Source: Alphaproteobacteria bacterium (GTDB taxonomy: Bacteria > Pseudomonadota > Alphaproteobacteria > Micavibrionales > Micavibrionaceae). From it: 6,762 bases of DNA. The notes under the pieces were generated by a model, which ran no database searches, was not told the DNA's origin, and was given only the letters and a program-made list of their open reading frames with translations. Positions 6,655 to 6,762 of the stretch are shown one piece after another. The first letter of the stretch is position 1. Each line of letters starts with the position of its first letter. A program made the translations under genes and the position numbers. The stretch lies in NCBI GenBank assembly GCA_023301785.1, contig JALZUF010000110.1, forward strand, positions 1 through 6,762. Reading direction: 5' to 3'.

Positions 6655-6762
6655 TTAGCTGATAATTTTCCAACTACCATCTGGTTGTTCACAAGCTGTA
6701 CCGTAAGCGGTTTCTTGTTGACCACCAACATAGATTGTTTGTTGATATTCACGGCAGTAGTT
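6655..6762 (-). CDS. Surface antigen of the 17 kDa / RT0821-Lpp0805 type, C-terminal fragment
   Basis: This open frame on - runs in from the right edge and ends at TAA (6657-6655), giving the last 35 residues. They begin NYCREYQQTIYVGGQQ and end CEQPDGSWKIIS. The pattern CREY.Q...VGG...AYGTAC.QPDG.W.I is the hallmark C-terminus of the small outer-membrane lipoprotein family that includes the Rickettsia 17 kDa antigen and is common in Alphaproteobacteria. The two cysteines of that motif are present. The lipobox, Gly-rich segment and start lie outside the window, so the full protein cannot be judged. It terminates at the shared hairpin at 6597-6627. It is too short to appear as a normal full ORF, but the motif is specific. 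Confidence 0.8.
   Translation of the reverse strand, partial: NYCREYQQTIYVGGQQETAYGTACEQPDGSWKIIS

Overview
The window looks like ordinary chromosomal DNA from an alphaproteobacterium of moderate to low GC. The reasons are an alphaproteobacterial-style FabI, AroC close to FabI, a 67K-type SppA, and the tail of a small outer-membrane surface antigen of the Rickettsia 17 kDa type. The species cannot be named from the sequence. Nothing points to mobile DNA: there are no transposases, integrases, tRNAs, CRISPR repeats or long direct repeats. Almost all of it is coding. The longest gap is 200 bp.

Layout. At the left edge is the C-terminal end of a HAD-type phosphatase on + (to 256). Its stop lies 31 bp inside the 3' end of sppA, which is on -. 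Reading on the minus strand, aroC (chorismate synthase) is followed after 31 bp by sppA (inner-membrane signal peptide peptidase), probably as one transcript. Divergent from aroC, on +, is a gene of about 209 codons whose product keeps the outline of an HldE/TagD-type nucleotidyltransferase domain but has no HxGH catalytic motif. It converges on fabI (enoyl-ACP reductase, -) with only 4 bp between the stop codons, and both stops sit inside a perfect hairpin palindrome. A 200 bp divergent gap separates fabI from a 528-codon + gene that I do not recognise: a largely helical cytoplasmic-looking protein with a Pro/Ala/Asn-rich linker and a charged tail. It ends at a strong bidirectional Rho-independent terminator, beyond which lies the C-terminal 35 codons of the surface-antigen gene on -.

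How the genes relate. aroC and fabI are core biosynthetic genes (aromatic precursors and fatty acids), and sppA handles membrane-protein and signal-peptide turnover. The two + genes between and beside them are the uncharacterised part. The catalytically degenerate nucleotidyltransferase-like protein, with a 16 bp palindrome in its promoter region shared with aroC, and the 528-residue protein are the best candidates for something undescribed. No multi-gene novel system is evident.
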